Below are positions 63,671 through 64,000 of a stretch of 64,000 bases of DNA, in pieces; position 1 is the first letter of the stretch; each line of letters starts with the position of its first letter. Below the pieces are notes generated by a model. The model made no database searches. It had not been told where the DNA came from and saw nothing but the letters and a program-made list of their open reading frames with translations. Position numbers and translations under genes: made by a program. The DNA comes from Mesorhizobium liriopis (GTDB lineage Bacteria > Pseudomonadota > Alphaproteobacteria > Rhizobiales > Rhizobiaceae): the NCBI RefSeq assembly GCF_024053505.1, contig NZ_JAMXQS010000003.1, positions 124,001-188,000 on the forward strand, written 5' to 3'.

Positions 63671-64000
63671 TCAGGCGTTGGCAGGGGTGATGAAGGGCGT
63701 GGGGGCGGCCTGCGGGGGCAGCTTGCCCTCGGCCTGCTTGCCGAGATCGGTGCGGTTGGTGGGGCCCGCGGCGCGGATGCGCTCGCGGATGCGGACAGGC
63801 ACCGGCACGCCTTCGACCACGTTGACGTCGATCAGGTTGATGTCCACGGCGAAATTGGTGCGGCCGGCTTCTGTGCCCACGGCTTCGAGAGCCGCTTCCT
63901 CGTCCTTGGAGGCGGCGGGCTTGGCACCCAGGATCGTTTCGATCCAGCCATCGGTTTCGCACCACCAGACGGCGATGCCATCGGTCAGCCTGTTTGCGGT
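63671..64000 (-). CDS. DUF2849 protein, N-terminus beyond the window
   Basis: The last 109 residues of a small protein are visible; the frame stays open to the right edge. It begins TANRLTDGIAVWWCETDGWI and ends with RIRERIRAAGPTNRTDLGKQ and a Pro/Ala-rich tail, as in DUF2849 proteins that precede cysI in Rhizobiales. No activity is established. The start codon should lie only a few codons outside the window. The stop TGA is followed at once by the cysI ribosome site. Confidence 0.85.
   Translation of the reverse strand, partial: TANRLTDGIAVWWCETDGWIETILGAKPAASKDEEAALEAVGTEAGRTNFAVDINLIDVNVVEGVPVPVRIRERIRAAGPTNRTDLGKQAEGKLPPQAAPTPFITPANA

Noticed and set aside
1-64000. tRNA, rRNA, CRISPR arrays, insertion sequences, prophage
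   Set aside because: No cloverleaf with a recognisable anticodon context, no regular short repeats with spacers, and no transposase or integrase were found by reading both strands.

Overview
The window is a GC-rich, gene-dense stretch of chromosome from an alphaproteobacterium. It is most likely a member of the Rhizobiales (Hyphomicrobiales), and Phyllobacteriaceae-like by gene content. Pointers are the dnaK-dnaJ-pmtA-pyrF order, the ornithine-lipid acyltransferase OlsB, the lptC-lptA-lptB-rpoN-hpf-ptsN block, a DUF2849-cysI-cysH-DUF934 sulfate operon and the MaeB-type malic enzyme. No tRNA, rRNA, insertion sequence, prophage or CRISPR array was seen. Nearly everything is core genome, so the unusual material lies in small insertions inside conserved operons and in intergenic RNA or DNA structures.

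Layout. 1-1.6 kb: end of a De Ley-Doudoroff type sugar operon (SDR, DgoK). 1.7-3.0 kb: EAL protein with a degenerate GGDEF domain. 3.2-6.5 kb: surface glycosylation cassette (GT-C-like membrane protein divergent from a GT2 and a GtrA protein). 6.6-9.2 kb: gshB behind a structured leader, then a frameshifted comM. 9.3-14 kb: BTLCP protease, phaZ behind a nested palindrome, then a pmtA/FMN reductase/pyrF/DUF1330 run. 14-17.4 kb: dnaJ and dnaK. 17.5-24.9 kb: UPF0104 membrane protein, Gfo/Idh/MocA oxidoreductase, pheT and pheS split by three small genes, rplT and rpmI. 25-31.2 kb: dxr, ICMT-like methyltransferase, infC with an AUU start, hydrolase, BenE-type transporter, DUF2852 and a YgjP-like metalloprotein. 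31.3-36.9 kb: trpF-trpB-[RHH antitoxin, broken ParE-like toxin]-trpA-accD-folC. 37-42.9 kb: Crp/Fnr regulator, maeB, mutS. 43.2-49.4 kb: ptsN, hpf, an inverted HPP gene, rpoN, lptB, lptA, lptC. 49.7-53.3 kb: sppA, ihfB, LapA-like protein, ornithine cyclodeaminase homologue, PAS protein. 53.3-60.7 kb: YitT, two RNA methyltransferases, lspA, hybrid kinase, olsB, grpE, small protein. 60.7-64 kb: sulfate assimilation operon.

How the genes work together. Several themes recur. Protein folding: dnaK, dnaJ and grpE, with heat-shock-like promoters suggested at dnaK and grpE. Envelope building: lptABC, lspA, olsB, pmtA, and the glycosyltransferase cassette. Nitrogen and hibernation control: rpoN, hpf and ptsN. 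Tryptophan and fatty-acid/folate synthesis: trpFBA, accD, folC. Translation: pheST, infC, rpmI, rplT.

The observations most worth a second look are: toxin-antitoxin-like pairs nested inside the trp and phe operons; single-base frameshifts in comM and in the toxin gene; an HPP membrane protein inverted into the rpoN-hpf block; candidate structured leaders at gshB, rpmI and the ICMT gene; and a 68-nt nested palindrome at phaZ. All functional calls rest on reading translated sequence and recalling families. No database search was possible.
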